From UBA1444 sp964521625 (GTDB lineage Bacteria; Bacillota; Negativicutes; UBA1444), in the NCBI GenBank assembly GCA_964521625.1, contig CAZFSM010000010.1, positions 1-64,000 on the forward strand: a stretch of 64,000 nucleotides of DNA, in the 5' to 3' direction. The notes beneath the pieces were generated by a model, which did no database searches, was not told the origin of the DNA, and saw only the letters and a list, made by a program, of their open reading frames with translations. Each line of letters opens with the position of its first letter. Positions within the stretch are counted from its first letter, which is position 1. Below, piece after piece: positions 17,466-26,381 of the stretch. The position numbers and the translations under genes were made by a program.

Positions 17466-18749
17466 ATGTCATCAGTAGTAGTAATGGGAACGCAGTGGGG
17501 AGACGAGGGAAAGGGAAAGATCGTCGACCATCTTGCGGAGCAGGCTCAAGTAGTTGTTCGCTATCAAGGCGGTAACAATGCCGGGCACACGGTTGTGGTC
17601 AAGGGCGTGGAATCTAAACTGAATCTGTTGCCATCCGGGGTTCTGTACCCAGGGAAAACTTGTATTATTGGCAATGGTGTTGTGATTGACCCGGCCCATC
17701 TTTTGAAAGAAATCAAAGCGATGTTGGCTAAAGGCATAGATATGTCCGGACTCAAGATTTCGAATCGGGCTCAAGTGATCCTGCCCTACCATCGTTTGCT
17801 CGATGAAGCGGACGAAGAAGCGCGTGGCGATAATAAAATTGGCACGACGAAACGTGGTATTGGCCCCTGTTACGTCGACAAAAATGCCCGTGTCGGCATC
17901 CGAATTGTTGATTTGATGGATGCAGAAGAATTTTCCCTGCGGCTCAAGGTGACCCTGGCCGCAAAAAATGAACTGCTAACGAAGATTTATGGCAAAGCGC
18001 CGCTCGACTACAATCAAGTTCTGACCGAATACCTCGGCTATGCGGAAGAGTTGCGTCCGTATGTAGCGGATACGATTTTCACGCTGCATGATGCGATCAA
18101 CAAAGGTGACAAGATTCTGTATGAAGGTGCGCAAGCCACCATGCTTGACTTGGATTTTGGAACCTATCCTTATGTTACTTCTTCTCACCCAATCGCCGGC
18201 GGGGTCTGCATCGGCGCCGGGGTCGGCCCGAAAGCCATCAACAAGGTTATTGGCGTCGTTAAGGCATATACTACGAGGGTCGGCGAAGGTCCGTTCGTTA
18301 CCGAACTGCACGAAGAAACTGGCGAAATGATTCGCCAACGCGGACATGAATTTGGCACCACGACCGGCCGTCCCCGTCGCACTGGCTGGTTGGACACCGT
18401 TGTCGTAAAATACGCCTGTATGCTCAGCCAAATCGACTGCCTGGCGATTACCCGCCTCGATATTCTAGATACGCTGTCTAGCCTAAAAATTTGCACTGGC
18501 TATCTCTATCAAGGGAAACCCCTGCATGAGTATCCGGCCAGTCTGAAAGTTCTCGGTGAAGTGGAACCGATCTACGAGGAACTACCCGGTTGGCAAACGG
18601 ATACGAGCGCAATTCGCCGCTATGAAGACCTGCCGATCAATGCCCGGCGTTATGTTGAAAGACTGAGCGAATGCGCCGGAGCACGATTGGGGATTATCTC
18701 GGTTGGTCCGGACCGTGAGCAGACGATGGTTCTGGAGCCGATGTTTTAA
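17466..18749 (+). CDS. purA: Adenylosuccinate synthetase
   Basis: Joins IMP and aspartate using GTP, the first step from IMP to AMP. It is 427 aa from the ATG at 17466, which AGGTGG precedes. An in-frame GTG at 17457 would overlap that site. The P-loop GTQWGDEGKGK lies at about residues 9-19 and is followed by GGNNAGHTV. GTTKRGIGP and the C-terminal TGRPRRTGW loop are also present. It closes the purB-purA unit. Confidence 0.96.
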   Translation: MSSVVVMGTQWGDEGKGKIVDHLAEQAQVVVRYQGGNNAGHTVVVKGVESKLNLLPSGVLYPGKTCIIGNGVVIDPAHLLKEIKAMLAKGIDMSGLKISNRAQVILPYHRLLDEADEEARGDNKIGTTKRGIGPCYVDKNARVGIRIVDLMDAEEFSLRLKVTLAAKNELLTKIYGKAPLDYNQVLTEYLGYAEELRPYVADTIFTLHDAINKGDKILYEGAQATMLDLDFGTYPYVTSSHPIAGGVCIGAGVGPKAINKVIGVVKAYTTRVGEGPFVTELHEETGEMIRQRGHEFGTTTGRPRRTGWLDTVVVKYACMLSQIDCLAITRLDILDTLSSLKICTGYLYQGKPLHEYPASLKVLGEVEPIYEELPGWQTDTSAIRRYEDLPINARRYVERLSECAGARLGIISVGPDREQTMVLEPMF

Positions 18750-18768
18750 TCTGTAAAGCAGGCTGCTC

Positions 18769-18797
18769 TTGACATTAGCATCGACAAGGATTATAAT
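18769..18797 (+). promoter_or_regulatory. Promoter of tRNA-Lys
   Basis: TTGACA (18769-18774) and TATAAT (18792-18797) with a 17-bp spacer, an exact consensus promoter ending 17 bp before the tRNA. Confidence 0.95.
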
Positions 18798-18814
18798 ACA
18801 AAACTGTGACTAAT

Positions 18815-18890
18815 GACCCACTAGCTCAGTTGGTAGAGCACCTGACTTTTAATCAGGGAGTCGATGGTTCGAGTCCATCGTGGGTCACCA
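18815..18890 (+). tRNA. tRNA-Lys (anticodon TTT)
   Basis: A 76-nt cloverleaf with acceptor GACCCAC/GTGGGTC, D-arm GCTC..GAGC, anticodon loop CTTTTAA (anticodon TTT), T-arm GATGG-TTCGAGT-CCATC, discriminator A and encoded CCA. Confidence 0.97.
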
Positions 18891-18901
18891 AAAAAACTTA
18901 C

Positions 18902-18931
18902 GGTTCCGGTATATTTTACCGGAACCTTTTT
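18902..18931 (+). terminator. Terminator after tRNA-Lys
   Basis: A 10-bp stem GGTTCCGGTA/TACCGGAACC with a 5-nt loop, followed by TTTTT. Confidence 0.93.
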
Positions 18932-19185
18932 CATTACTCGAATACTAAAACGATATAATTGTCAAGTATATGAGGAAGCTGGGAAACGCTATACAGGGTA
19001 AATGATTGACGACTTCAATCTCTTAGAACCTCATGTTTGCTAAGCGATTTTTAGCAAGAGAAGCTGCAAAGAAAGATTTTATAAGATTTTTTTCAAGAAA
19101 TGTCGAAAAAAAGAGGAATATTTTATTGGCTGACGAAATAAGGAAAAAGGTCCTAAAGCCAAATAATAAGGAGGTATGTATCTAC

Positions 19186-19473
19186 ATGAACAAAACGGAA
19201 CTCATTGCCTCGGTAGCTGCCAAGACCAAGAGCACCAAAAAGGCCGCAGGTATTGCAATTGAAGCAGTCGTAGAAAGCATCCAAAAAGAACTGGCCAAAG
19301 GCGGAAAAGTTCAACTTATCGGGTTTGGTACCTTCCAAGTTCGCGCCCGCAAAGAGCGCAAAGGACGCAATCCGCAAACTGGCAAACCGATCAACATTCC
19401 TGCGTCAAAACACCCTGTATTCTCGGCGGGTAAAGCGTTGAAAGACGCTGTCAACGCCAAAAAGAAAAAATAA
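19186..19473 (+). CDS. hup: HU-family DNA-binding protein
   Basis: A 95-aa histone-like dimeric DNA-bending protein. The ATG at 19186 is preceded by AAGGAGG (19169-19175) and gives the classic MNKTELIASVAAKT start. It contains the GFGTFQVRARKERKGRNPQTG beta-arm with the intercalating Pro region (INIPASKHPVFSAGKALKDAV). The frame is open upstream to 19033, but that extension is AT-rich and not HU-like. The roughly 250 bp between the tRNA-Lys terminator and this gene show no other gene. Confidence 0.96.
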   Translation: MNKTELIASVAAKTKSTKKAAGIAIEAVVESIQKELAKGGKVQLIGFGTFQVRARKERKGRNPQTGKPINIPASKHPVFSAGKALKDAVNAKKKK

Positions 19474-19517
19474 GTCAAAATTGGTTTTCTAAATTAAGAC
19501 CAGTGACTTGGGACCGA

Positions 19518-19548
19518 CAGGGCTTTGCAGAGGCAAAGCCCTGTTTTC
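19518..19548 (+). terminator. Terminator after hup
   Basis: An 11-bp perfect stem CAGGGCTTTGC/GCAAAGCCCTG with an AGAG loop and a TTTT tail. Confidence 0.94.
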
Positions 19549-19594
19549 TGTCCTGAGGTGAATTATCATCACTTACGGCGTGAAGATAAGAGAC

Positions 19595-19623
19595 TTGACA
19601 TTGATGACAGAAGAGCGTAATAT
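19595..19623 (+). promoter_or_regulatory. Promoter of TetR-RND operon
   Basis: TTGACA (19595-19600), 17-bp spacer, TAATAT (19618-19623), about 60 bp before the TetR gene. Autorepression by the TetR protein is expected from family behaviour, but no clear operator was recognised. Confidence 0.75.
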
Positions 19624-19686
19624 CGTGTTCGTGGTACCAAAAAAAATATAATAGTTTTAATGGTTTTTGACGGGGAGGTAAATCAT

Positions 19687-20283
19687 GTGAAAATGCGGAT
19701 TATGACCGCCGCAATGGAAGAATTGAATGTATATGGCATTCGCTTTACTATGGCTAATTTAGCTGCCCGTTTAGCCATCAGCAAACGGACGTTGTATGAG
19801 CATTTTGACTCCAAAGAAGTACTGATTGAATCCATCGTCGATATCATAATTCTCGATATGCAAACACAGCGAATGCGTATTTTGGAAGATACGCAACTGA
19901 ACTTAAAGGAAAAACTGCTAAAAATGCTGTCGGTGCGGCCCGCTGCGTTCATAAAGCTTGAGGATCGGGTCAAGCTGGATTTGCGCCGCCAGTTTCCCGG
20001 CTTGTGGAAACGGGCGCATGAATCAGCGGAAGCGCAATGGGATATGATTGATGAAGTTTTGCGGGAAGGCATCGAAACCGGCTGCTTTAGGTCGATCTAT
20101 GTCCCTGTAGTTCGAAAACTTTTGCAGGGTGCGGTCAACGAAATATCGGAATATGATTTTTTACTGGAACAGCGAAAGACTTTCCATGAGATGATTGGCT
20201 TCATTACTGACATTGTGATATATGGAATTATGCTGCCGGAAAAGCAGGAAGTTGCGACTGATCTGCTGGCATGCAAGGAGTGA
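19687..20283 (+). CDS. TetR/AcrR-family transcriptional regulator
   Basis: A 198-aa repressor-type regulator. GTG 19687 is preferred because GGAGG (19674-19678) is 8 nt upstream; the ATG at 19660 precedes that site. The N-terminal HTH (about residues 3-50) has the TetR pattern IMTAAMEELNVYGIRFTMANLAARLAISKRTLYEHFDSKEVL. The C-terminal helical ligand domain is not closely recognisable. It is first in an operon with an RND pump and overlaps the adaptor gene region, so it probably senses a toxic compound and controls the pump. Confidence 0.9.
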   Translation: MKMRIMTAAMEELNVYGIRFTMANLAARLAISKRTLYEHFDSKEVLIESIVDIIILDMQTQRMRILEDTQLNLKEKLLKMLSVRPAAFIKLEDRVKLDLRRQFPGLWKRAHESAEAQWDMIDEVLREGIETGCFRSIYVPVVRKLLQGAVNEISEYDFLLEQRKTFHEMIGFITDIVIYGIMLPEKQEVATDLLACKE

Positions 20284-20288
20284 AAGGG

Positions 20289-21440
20289 ATGCAAGCGATG
20301 AATAAGATGAGTTTTCGCATGAAGTTGATTATTGGGGTCCTTGTATTGGCCGGAGTTGGGGCTGCTAGTTTTAAGATGGGCTGGATCGGCGCCAGACCGA
20401 TGGCTGGAGGGCCACGCATAGTCGACGTCAAGGCGATGCAGGTGGCGGCAAAGGACACCCCGATAACTTATGAGTTTGTCGGCGAGATCGAAGCAAGTGA
20501 TTCGGCGCAGATTAAAGCCAAAGTGACCGGAAATGTCGTGGAGAAATATGTTAACGGCGGAGCGACAGTGACTCTTGGACAGCCTTTGTTTCGTCTTGAG
20601 GCGCGTCAATATGAAACAACAGTTTTATCGAGTGATGCTGCTGTTGCGGAGTCAGAGTCGGCGCTAAGCCTGATTCGCAGGGATGTAATTCGCTACCGTC
20701 AATTGGCGGCGCATGGCGCCATCTCACAACAAACACTGGACAGCGTACTAGCGCAGGAGAGTCAGGCTGTAGCCAAATTGGATGCGAACCGGGCCAAAGC
20801 GCAGCAGGCTCGTTTGGATTTGCGCGATACATTGGTTGTTTCGCCAATGACTGGCCGTATCGATGTAAAGGATATTGGCGTGGGAAACTATGTAACAGCG
20901 GGGACAACTACCTTGGCGACGGTGTCCACTGTTGACAAAGTACGAGTTAAATTTAGCATGAGCGAAAATGAATACCTGAAACTGTTTTCCCGCACTCAGG
21001 GGATTGGCGCACTGGAGCCGGGGCAGAAGATTCGGATCAAACTCAGTGACGGACAGGAATATCCACTTCCCGGCTCGATCGAACAGGTCGATAGCGGGCT
21101 GGGTCAAGGAACGGGTACCATGACGTTGAAAGCTTTGGTGGACAATCCGCAGAAGCTTCTTTTGCCAGGCATGTTTGCCAGGGTTGTGGCTGCCGGAGAA
21201 GTGCGTAAAGATGCGATTGCAATCCCACAACGGGCAGTGCAGGAACTCCTTGGCAAAACATTTGTCACGGTTGTCGGCGAAGGAGAAAAAGCGGAATCTC
21301 GCCCGGTGAAGATGGGGCCGAGAGTCGGCTCGCTATGGGTTGTGGAAGACGGGCTGAAACCGGGCGATCGGGTCATTGTGGAGGGAGCGCTGAAAACACC
21401 TCCTGGGACTGTAGTAAAGGTGACGATGATCAATGGCTAA
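20289..21440 (+). CDS. RND efflux periplasmic adaptor (AcrA/MexA-like)
   Basis: Membrane-fusion protein linking an inner-membrane RND pump to an outer-membrane channel. It is 383 aa from ATG 20289, with AAGGAG (20275-20280) in place. An earlier ATG at 20271 inside tetR is possible. An N-terminal hydrophobic anchor (about 10-30) is followed by a biotinyl-lipoyl half (GEIEASDSAQIKAKVTGNVVEKYV), a helical hairpin (about 110-160), the second lipoyl half and beta-barrel domains. The pair with the next gene implies a diderm envelope. No TolC-type gene follows. Confidence 0.92.
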   Translation: MQAMNKMSFRMKLIIGVLVLAGVGAASFKMGWIGARPMAGGPRIVDVKAMQVAAKDTPITYEFVGEIEASDSAQIKAKVTGNVVEKYVNGGATVTLGQPLFRLEARQYETTVLSSDAAVAESESALSLIRRDVIRYRQLAAHGAISQQTLDSVLAQESQAVAKLDANRAKAQQARLDLRDTLVVSPMTGRIDVKDIGVGNYVTAGTTTLATVSTVDKVRVKFSMSENEYLKLFSRTQGIGALEPGQKIRIKLSDGQEYPLPGSIEQVDSGLGQGTGTMTLKALVDNPQKLLLPGMFARVVAAGEVRKDAIAIPQRAVQELLGKTFVTVVGEGEKAESRPVKMGPRVGSLWVVEDGLKPGDRVIVEGALKTPPGTVVKVTMING

Positions 21441-24400
21441 GTTTTTTATTGACAGACCAATTTTTGCGATTGTTGTTTCGATTTTCATTGTGTTGGGCGG
21501 CCTGATCGCCGGAGTGAATCTGCCGATTGCGCAATATCCCCAGATTACTCCGCCGACGATCAACGTGTCGGCGAACTATAACGGCGCTAACGCTGATGTC
21601 GTGGAACAGAGCATTGGCCAGGTAATCGAGCTTCAGGTCAATGGGACCGAGGGCATGGTCACGATGGACTCGACGAGCGCCGATAATGGCGTGTATTCCT
21701 TGAACGTAAAATTCGAGCTCGGTAAAGACGCAGATCTGGCCTCGGTTCAGACGCAGAACCGTGTTACACAGGCCAATGCCCAATTACCCACCGAAGTAAC
21801 GTCTTCCGGGATCGTGACCAAAAAGGCCACGCCTGACCGGGCGATGATCTTTGCCCTGTGGTCGCCGAACGGCACGTATGATCGCGGCTTCATGAAAAAC
21901 TACGGCAGTATCTACCTCGTGGAGGAACTTAAGCGCGTCAAAGGTGTCGGTACAATCCAAGAGTTCGGCTCCGACTATGCAATGCGGATTTGGCTGCAGC
22001 CGGACAAGATGGCCCAGCTTGGCGTAACGACCGCAGGTGTTGCGGCGGCACTGAAGGACCAGAACGTGCAGGCGCCGGTCGGTGCAGTGGGCGCGAGCCC
22101 GTCTGAGAATAAGCAGGAGTTCCAGTACACGGCCCGGGTCAAAGGGCGCATGGAAACCCCCGAAGAATTTGGACAGATCATTATCCGGAGCCAGAGCGAC
22201 GGGTCGCTAATCCGAATTAAGGATGTGGCCCGAACCGAGATGGCGGACAAAGACTATTTGTTTGCCGCTTTCAGTAACGGGATGCCTTCGGTAGGTTTTT
22301 CGATCCAGCTATCCTCCGATGCGAATGCGCTTGATACGATTCGTGAGTGCTCGGCGATTCTGGAAAAAGCATCGTTGACCTTCCCGGCAGATATGAAATA
22401 CGGCACAGTCGTTGATAACACCCGATTTGTGCGTGAATCGCTCATCGAAGTGGGCAAAACGTTTTTTGAAGCCCTGATGCTGGTTATGCTCATCGTATTC
22501 ATATTTCTACAGTCCTGGCGCGCCACGCTGATTCCGATGCTGGCGGTGCCGGTATCTTTGCTTGGCACCTTCGGTGCGTTCTTGTTGATGGGTTTCTCGA
22601 TTAACACGCTGACTTTGTTTGCGATGGTGCTGGCTATCGGACTCGTCGTTGACGATGCTATTGTCGTTGTCGAAGCGGTCGAATACCACATGCGGTTTAA
22701 TGGATTGCCGCCGCGCGAAGCGACTTACAAGGCGATGGAGGATGTATCGGCCCCGATTGTGGCTATAGCCTTCGTATTAGCTTCCGTGTTTATTCCGGTC
22801 GCGTTTTTTGGCGGCACTGTTGGTGTGTTATACAAACAGTTCGCGCTGACAATTGCGGTTTCTATGGCTTTGTCAGCACTGGTAGCTCTCTCCCTGACAC
22901 CGGCGCTTTGCGCCATGCTGCTCAAGCCCCATGATCCCAATGCTCATTCCGGTAAAATCGGACACTTTTTGTCGCGTTTTACCGACTGGTTTGAAGGGTT
23001 GCGGGAACGGTATGAGCGAGGCGCAGTAAAAATTCTGTTTCGGGCCAAATTCAGCCTGCTGCTCATGCCACTGCTGCTTTTATTGGCCTGGGGCATCTCG
23101 GGCTTTGTGCCCTCATCTTTTGTGCCCAGTGAAGACCAGGGATACTTTGTGGCAACGGTTTCCCTGCCGGAAGCAGCCAGCATGAAGCGAACCGAGGAAG
23201 TTGCCAACAAGATCGCCGAAGAAATCCGCAAAATGCCCGGGGTCAAGCAGACGATGATAGTCACCGGCATCGATATGTTGGCTGGTGCCAACAAGTCTAG
23301 CGCCGCAGTTATTTTTACGGAACTGACTCCATGGAAAGAACGGACCACTGCGAATTTAAGTGTGGACAACATTGTCCGCAGCGTCATTGGGATGGCAAGC
23401 CGCATCCCCGAGGCCAATACGATGGCCTTCAACGTTCCACCGCTGCCGGGTATCGGCAGTCTTGGCGGGTTCAGCTTCATTTTGCAGGATCGCGGCGGTC
23501 ATACAACCCAGGAACTGGACGACACAACAAAGGCCTTCCTGGCAGAAGCACGTAAACGCCCTGAGATTGCCATGATCTACTCTACATTTCGCACCGACAC
23601 GCCAGGTTATAAATTCGACGTTGACCGGGAAAAAGCGCAAAAACTTGGCGTTCCGGTAAGCAGTGTTTTCAGCACCCTGCAGGCATTCTTGGGTGGTCTG
23701 CAAGTCAACGATTTCAATCGATTCGGACGCACATATAAAGTCGTTATTCAAGCCGATGCACCTTATCGACAGGGCGTTGAGGACCTGAGGACCCTGTATG
23801 TGGAAAGCAACACCGGAGTAATGGTACCGTTAAGCACTTTGGTGCAGGCGGTGCCAGTCAACAATCCGACCGCTATCAAACGTTTCAATGGTTTCCGGTC
23901 GGTGCTGATTGGCGGCAGTCCGGCGACTGGCTACAGTTCCGGACAGGTCATCAAGGCACTGGAGGAAGTGGCGGCGCAGTCGCTGCCGCAGGGCTACAGT
24001 TACGAATGGGCTGACCAGAGCCGCGAAGAAAAGGTTTCCGGCGGCCGTACCCCTGTTCTGTTCGGACTTGCCATTCTGTTCGTTTTTCTCTGTCTGGCAG
24101 CACTATATGAAAGCTGGACAGTTCCCTTTGCCGTGCTATTGACGGTGCCCACGACGATTTTTGGTGCGTTCCTGTTCATGTTCGCACGTGGGCTGGAGAA
24201 CAGCGTGTACATGCAGATCGGTCTTGTCATGCTAATTGGTTTGGCGGCGAAAAACGCGATATTGATCGTAGAATTTGCCAAAATCCGTGTGGAAAGAGGG
24301 ATGCCGATCAGGGAGGCTGCTATCGAAGCGGCAAAATTGCGGATGCGCCCGATTGTAATGACCTCGCTTGCGTTCATCGTCGGTGTCTTTCCGCTGGTGT

Positions 24401-24609
24401 TCGCCACTGGCGCTGGGGCTGGCTCACGTAATGCGATGGGAACGACAGTTGTTGGGGGGATGGCCCTCGACACGGCGCTAGGTATTTTCGTTATTCCTTG
24501 TCTGTTCGTTGTCGTTGAAGAATTTTCAGAATGGCTGAAAGCACGACGGAAGCAGCCAGGCAGTGACCCCGTTGTACCTCAGGAGATTCCAACATCTCAT
24601 CAAGACTGA
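21433..24609 (+). CDS. RND multidrug efflux pump (HAE1/AcrB-like)
   Basis: A 1058-aa proton-driven inner-membrane transporter. It starts MAKFFIDRPIFAIVVSIFIVLGGL, the typical first helix, and the RND repeat structure gives 12 transmembrane helices and two large periplasmic loops. The proton-relay Asp pair is present in LVVDDAIVVVEA in TM4. The GRTYKVVIQAD and SVYMQIGLVMLIGLAAKNAILIVEFAK blocks are also typical of AcrB-type pumps. The ATG overlaps the adaptor gene by 8 bp. Substrates cannot be told from the sequence. Confidence 0.95.
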   Translation: MAKFFIDRPIFAIVVSIFIVLGGLIAGVNLPIAQYPQITPPTINVSANYNGANADVVEQSIGQVIELQVNGTEGMVTMDSTSADNGVYSLNVKFELGKDADLASVQTQNRVTQANAQLPTEVTSSGIVTKKATPDRAMIFALWSPNGTYDRGFMKNYGSIYLVEELKRVKGVGTIQEFGSDYAMRIWLQPDKMAQLGVTTAGVAAALKDQNVQAPVGAVGASPSENKQEFQYTARVKGRMETPEEFGQIIIRSQSDGSLIRIKDVARTEMADKDYLFAAFSNGMPSVGFSIQLSSDANALDTIRECSAILEKASLTFPADMKYGTVVDNTRFVRESLIEVGKTFFEALMLVMLIVFIFLQSWRATLIPMLAVPVSLLGTFGAFLLMGFSINTLTLFAMVLAIGLVVDDAIVVVEAVEYHMRFNGLPPREATYKAMEDVSAPIVAIAFVLASVFIPVAFFGGTVGVLYKQFALTIAVSMALSALVALSLTPALCAMLLKPHDPNAHSGKIGHFLSRFTDWFEGLRERYERGAVKILFRAKFSLLLMPLLLLLAWGISGFVPSSFVPSEDQGYFVATVSLPEAASMKRTEEVANKIAEEIRKMPGVKQTMIVTGIDMLAGANKSSAAVIFTELTPWKERTTANLSVDNIVRSVIGMASRIPEANTMAFNVPPLPGIGSLGGFSFILQDRGGHTTQELDDTTKAFLAEARKRPEIAMIYSTFRTDTPGYKFDVDREKAQKLGVPVSSVFSTLQAFLGGLQVNDFNRFGRTYKVVIQADAPYRQGVEDLRTLYVESNTGVMVPLSTLVQAVPVNNPTAIKRFNGFRSVLIGGSPATGYSSGQVIKALEEVAAQSLPQGYSYEWADQSREEKVSGGRTPVLFGLAILFVFLCLAALYESWTVPFAVLLTVPTTIFGAFLFMFARGLENSVYMQIGLVMLIGLAAKNAILIVEFAKIRVERGMPIREAAIEAAKLRMRPIVMTSLAFIVGVFPLVFATGAGAGSRNAMGTTVVGGMALDTALGIFVIPCLFVVVEEFSEWLKARRKQPGSDPVVPQEIPTSHQD

Positions 24610-24618
24610 GATGAAAGA

Positions 24619-24660
24619 AAAAGAGGCTGATGAAGCAAGCTTGCTTCATCAGCCTCTTTT
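24619..24660. terminator. Bidirectional terminator between RND and AbrB genes
   Basis: A perfect 42-bp inverted repeat (two 21-nt arms) with A-rich left and T-rich right ends. It can end transcription of the pump operon on the plus strand and of the convergent AbrB gene on the minus strand. Confidence 0.93.
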
Positions 24661-24680
24661 GGCAGTTATGGCATTTGGTG

Positions 24681-25733
24681 CTATTTCAGTAAACGGCGAA
24701 ACATAACCGGGGTTAACAGCAAGATGAAAAATAAACGAAAAATCTGGTAAGAGGCAATGACCGACAAATCCGCTCCGAGCGCGATGCCGGTCACGCTCAT
24801 TTCGGCAATGCCGCCGGGTGCCATGCTGAGAAAAGACGTGACATCGGAGTAACCATAATATTGGGAAAGCATGAACGCGATTCCCAGCGAGGCGACGATG
24901 ACGGCCACAACGCCAAACAAAGTATAGGCGGTTAAAATCCGCCAGTTACTAAGACTGGCCAATTCTATTTTTACGCCCATATAAGCACCAATAGCAATCT
25001 GGCAGAGAATCGTCAACCAGAGCGGTAAGGGCGGGCAGTAAAACCCATTCATTGATGCCAACGCAGCCCCGAGGATCGGACCCATCAGAAAAGGGGTCGG
25101 TAAACTCATCTTGCTACAGATTAACGCAGATAACAGAGAGAGACCCAATAGAGGGAATGCATCCCCGGGAATGGCTGTCCAAATCAGAACAGGTCCTGGA
25201 GCAGCACCTGCGGACCCAGAGAACACGCCTAGGCTACCAGCCGCCTGGGTCGCTAAATAAGGCACAACAAACAGGACCGATAACAAACGAACCGTATGCA
25301 TGAACGAAACCACAGAGACATCGGCGTCGGGCATTTCTTCGCTCATGATCACCATCTGGGAGAAACCGCCAGGCACACTGCCCAACATACCGGTGGTAAA
25401 ACTGATGCCGGTTTGGCGATGCGTAAAATAACCCAGTAGCATGCTCAACAGTAAAATAACACTTGTGACCAAAAACATAACCGGAAGTTGGGCAACGATT
25501 TGTGCGGCAGCTTCAGCTGTGAACGATTTGCCAATTACGTATCCGAGGACCACCAGTGCTGCATTGCGGATCGATACCGGAAAATATAATTGCTGCTTGC
25601 GATATTGCGACCAGAGAACCACGGCGCTTAATGGGCCAAGCATCCAAGCCAGCGGGAAGTGGAACCAAAAAAATAAAGTGCCGCCGGTAGCGGCTATTAG
25701 AAATGTTTTGAGAACGCCTGTTCTCTGATGCAT
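24681..25733 (-). CDS. AbrB-family integral membrane protein (pfam05145 type)
   Basis: A 350-aa membrane protein of the AbrB/'putative ammonia monooxygenase' family, with two repeated halves of about five helices each. The characteristic repeats GMLGSVPGGFSQMVIMSEEMPDADVSVVSFMHTVRLLSV and SMAPGGIAEMSVTGIALGADLSVIASYQIFRL are visible. The ATG at 25733 is used; a TTG at 25739 has a better-placed AGGGAG and may be the true start. The role is unknown, possibly transport. It converges on the RND operon. Confidence 0.85.
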   Translation of the reverse strand: MHQRTGVLKTFLIAATGGTLFFWFHFPLAWMLGPLSAVVLWSQYRKQQLYFPVSIRNAALVVLGYVIGKSFTAEAAAQIVAQLPVMFLVTSVILLLSMLLGYFTHRQTGISFTTGMLGSVPGGFSQMVIMSEEMPDADVSVVSFMHTVRLLSVLFVVPYLATQAAGSLGVFSGSAGAAPGPVLIWTAIPGDAFPLLGLSLLSALICSKMSLPTPFLMGPILGAALASMNGFYCPPLPLWLTILCQIAIGAYMGVKIELASLSNWRILTAYTLFGVVAVIVASLGIAFMLSQYYGYSDVTSFLSMAPGGIAEMSVTGIALGADLSVIASYQIFRLFFILLLTPVMFRRLLK

Positions 25734-25967
25734 CTTCAACCAACGCTCCCTGTATCTGCGATCTGCTTCATAATACAATACATTACTCTGCTTGCGGGTA
25801 AATTGCAACCAATAACAAGAGCATTGGATTAACACATATTCAATGTGACAATAAGCGTCGTTGAAATATATCGGTCGCAAATAGAATCGAAAGGAAGCGA
25901 AAAAGAGACTTACGAGTCAACTAAAATATTTTATTGTGTTTTGGGGACAATTTTGTAATTTGCAAAC

Positions 25968-26183
25968 TCACCAGAAAAAAGGTATTTGATAAGACGGACC
26001 TTTTTGCGGAATGCTCATGTCACCGGTGAAGAACTCATCTTCAAAGATTGCTACGACTATGTCCCGATTTGTTTTTTCACAAAAATAAACTTCGTCGGCG
26101 ATTAGCTTTTTATTCTTATAATCCTCTCCTAAAATGACCGAAATATTTTTACAAAAATGGTTAAGCTCAACATCGGGACCCAA
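25968..26183 (-). CDS. Small ORF of unknown origin, possibly a gene fragment
   Basis: A 71-aa open frame starting at TTG, with plausible protein-like composition but no recognised family and no convincing ribosome site. The frame is open a further 10 codons upstream, so it may be a remnant of a longer gene. It lies between the AbrB gene and the tRNA-Gly promoter. The rest of 25734-26221 shows nothing else. Confidence 0.2.
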   Translation of the reverse strand: MGPDVELNHFCKNISVILGEDYKNKKLIADEVYFCEKTNRDIVVAIFEDEFFTGDMSIPQKGPSYQIPFFW

Positions 26184-26221
26184 TAACTTTGCGAATTGGG
26201 TAGCGAGAACTCATTAGGGTA

Positions 26222-26230
26222 TGATATAAT
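26222..26230 (+). promoter_or_regulatory. Extended -10 promoter of the original tRNA-Gly locus
   Basis: TGATATAAT is an extended -10 (TGnTATAAT). No good -35 is seen at 17 bp. It lies 36 bp before the 5' half of tRNA-Gly and would now transcribe the tRNA half and then the integrase gene. Confidence 0.6.
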
Positions 26231-26260
26231 TTTTGAGGAACAGGTTGGGATAAACACTGT

Positions 26261-26308
26261 TAGGATGCGGGCGTAGCTCAGTGGTAGAGTACCGGCTTCC
26301 CAAGCCGT
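26261..26308 (+). repeat. attL: 48-bp direct repeat (copy 1)
   Basis: Identical over 48 bp to 35282-35329. It consists of 6 bp upstream of tRNA-Gly plus the tRNA 5' half through the anticodon stem. Outside these limits the two copies diverge at once, as expected for the core of a site-specific integration. Confidence 0.93.
26267..26308 (+). pseudogene. Truncated tRNA-Gly(CCC), 5' half only
   Basis: Bases 1-42 of the tRNA are intact (acceptor 5' strand, D-arm, anticodon arm with CCC), but what follows is unrelated and cannot form a T-arm or acceptor 3' strand. It is the chromosomal half left by integration. The complete tRNA is at 35288-35362. Confidence 0.93.
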
Positions 26309-26351
26309 TTAAACCCTTGTTTTTCAAGCTTTTGTGAATAGTCATGCACTC

Positions 26352-26379
26352 AAACCCCTTGAATTGAAAGGGGTTTTTC
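26352..26379 (+). terminator. Hairpin between tRNA half and integrase, covering its ribosome site
   Basis: AAACCCCTT (26352-26360) pairs with AAGGGGTTT (26368-26376) around a 7-nt loop, then TTTCT. It resembles a terminator for read-through from the tRNA promoter. Its 3' arm also contains the AAGGGG that is the likely Shine-Dalgarno of the integrase, so it may damp integrase expression in both ways. Confidence 0.65.
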
Positions 26380-26381
26380 TT

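Noticed and set aside
19033..19185. N-terminal extension of HU by 51 codons
   Set aside because: The HU start at 19186 has AAGGAGG and the canonical MNKTELI beginning; the upstream part is AT-rich and not conserved-looking.
26267..26308. Left tRNA-Gly copy as a functional tRNA
   Set aside because: The 3' half is missing: no T-arm and no acceptor 3' strand.
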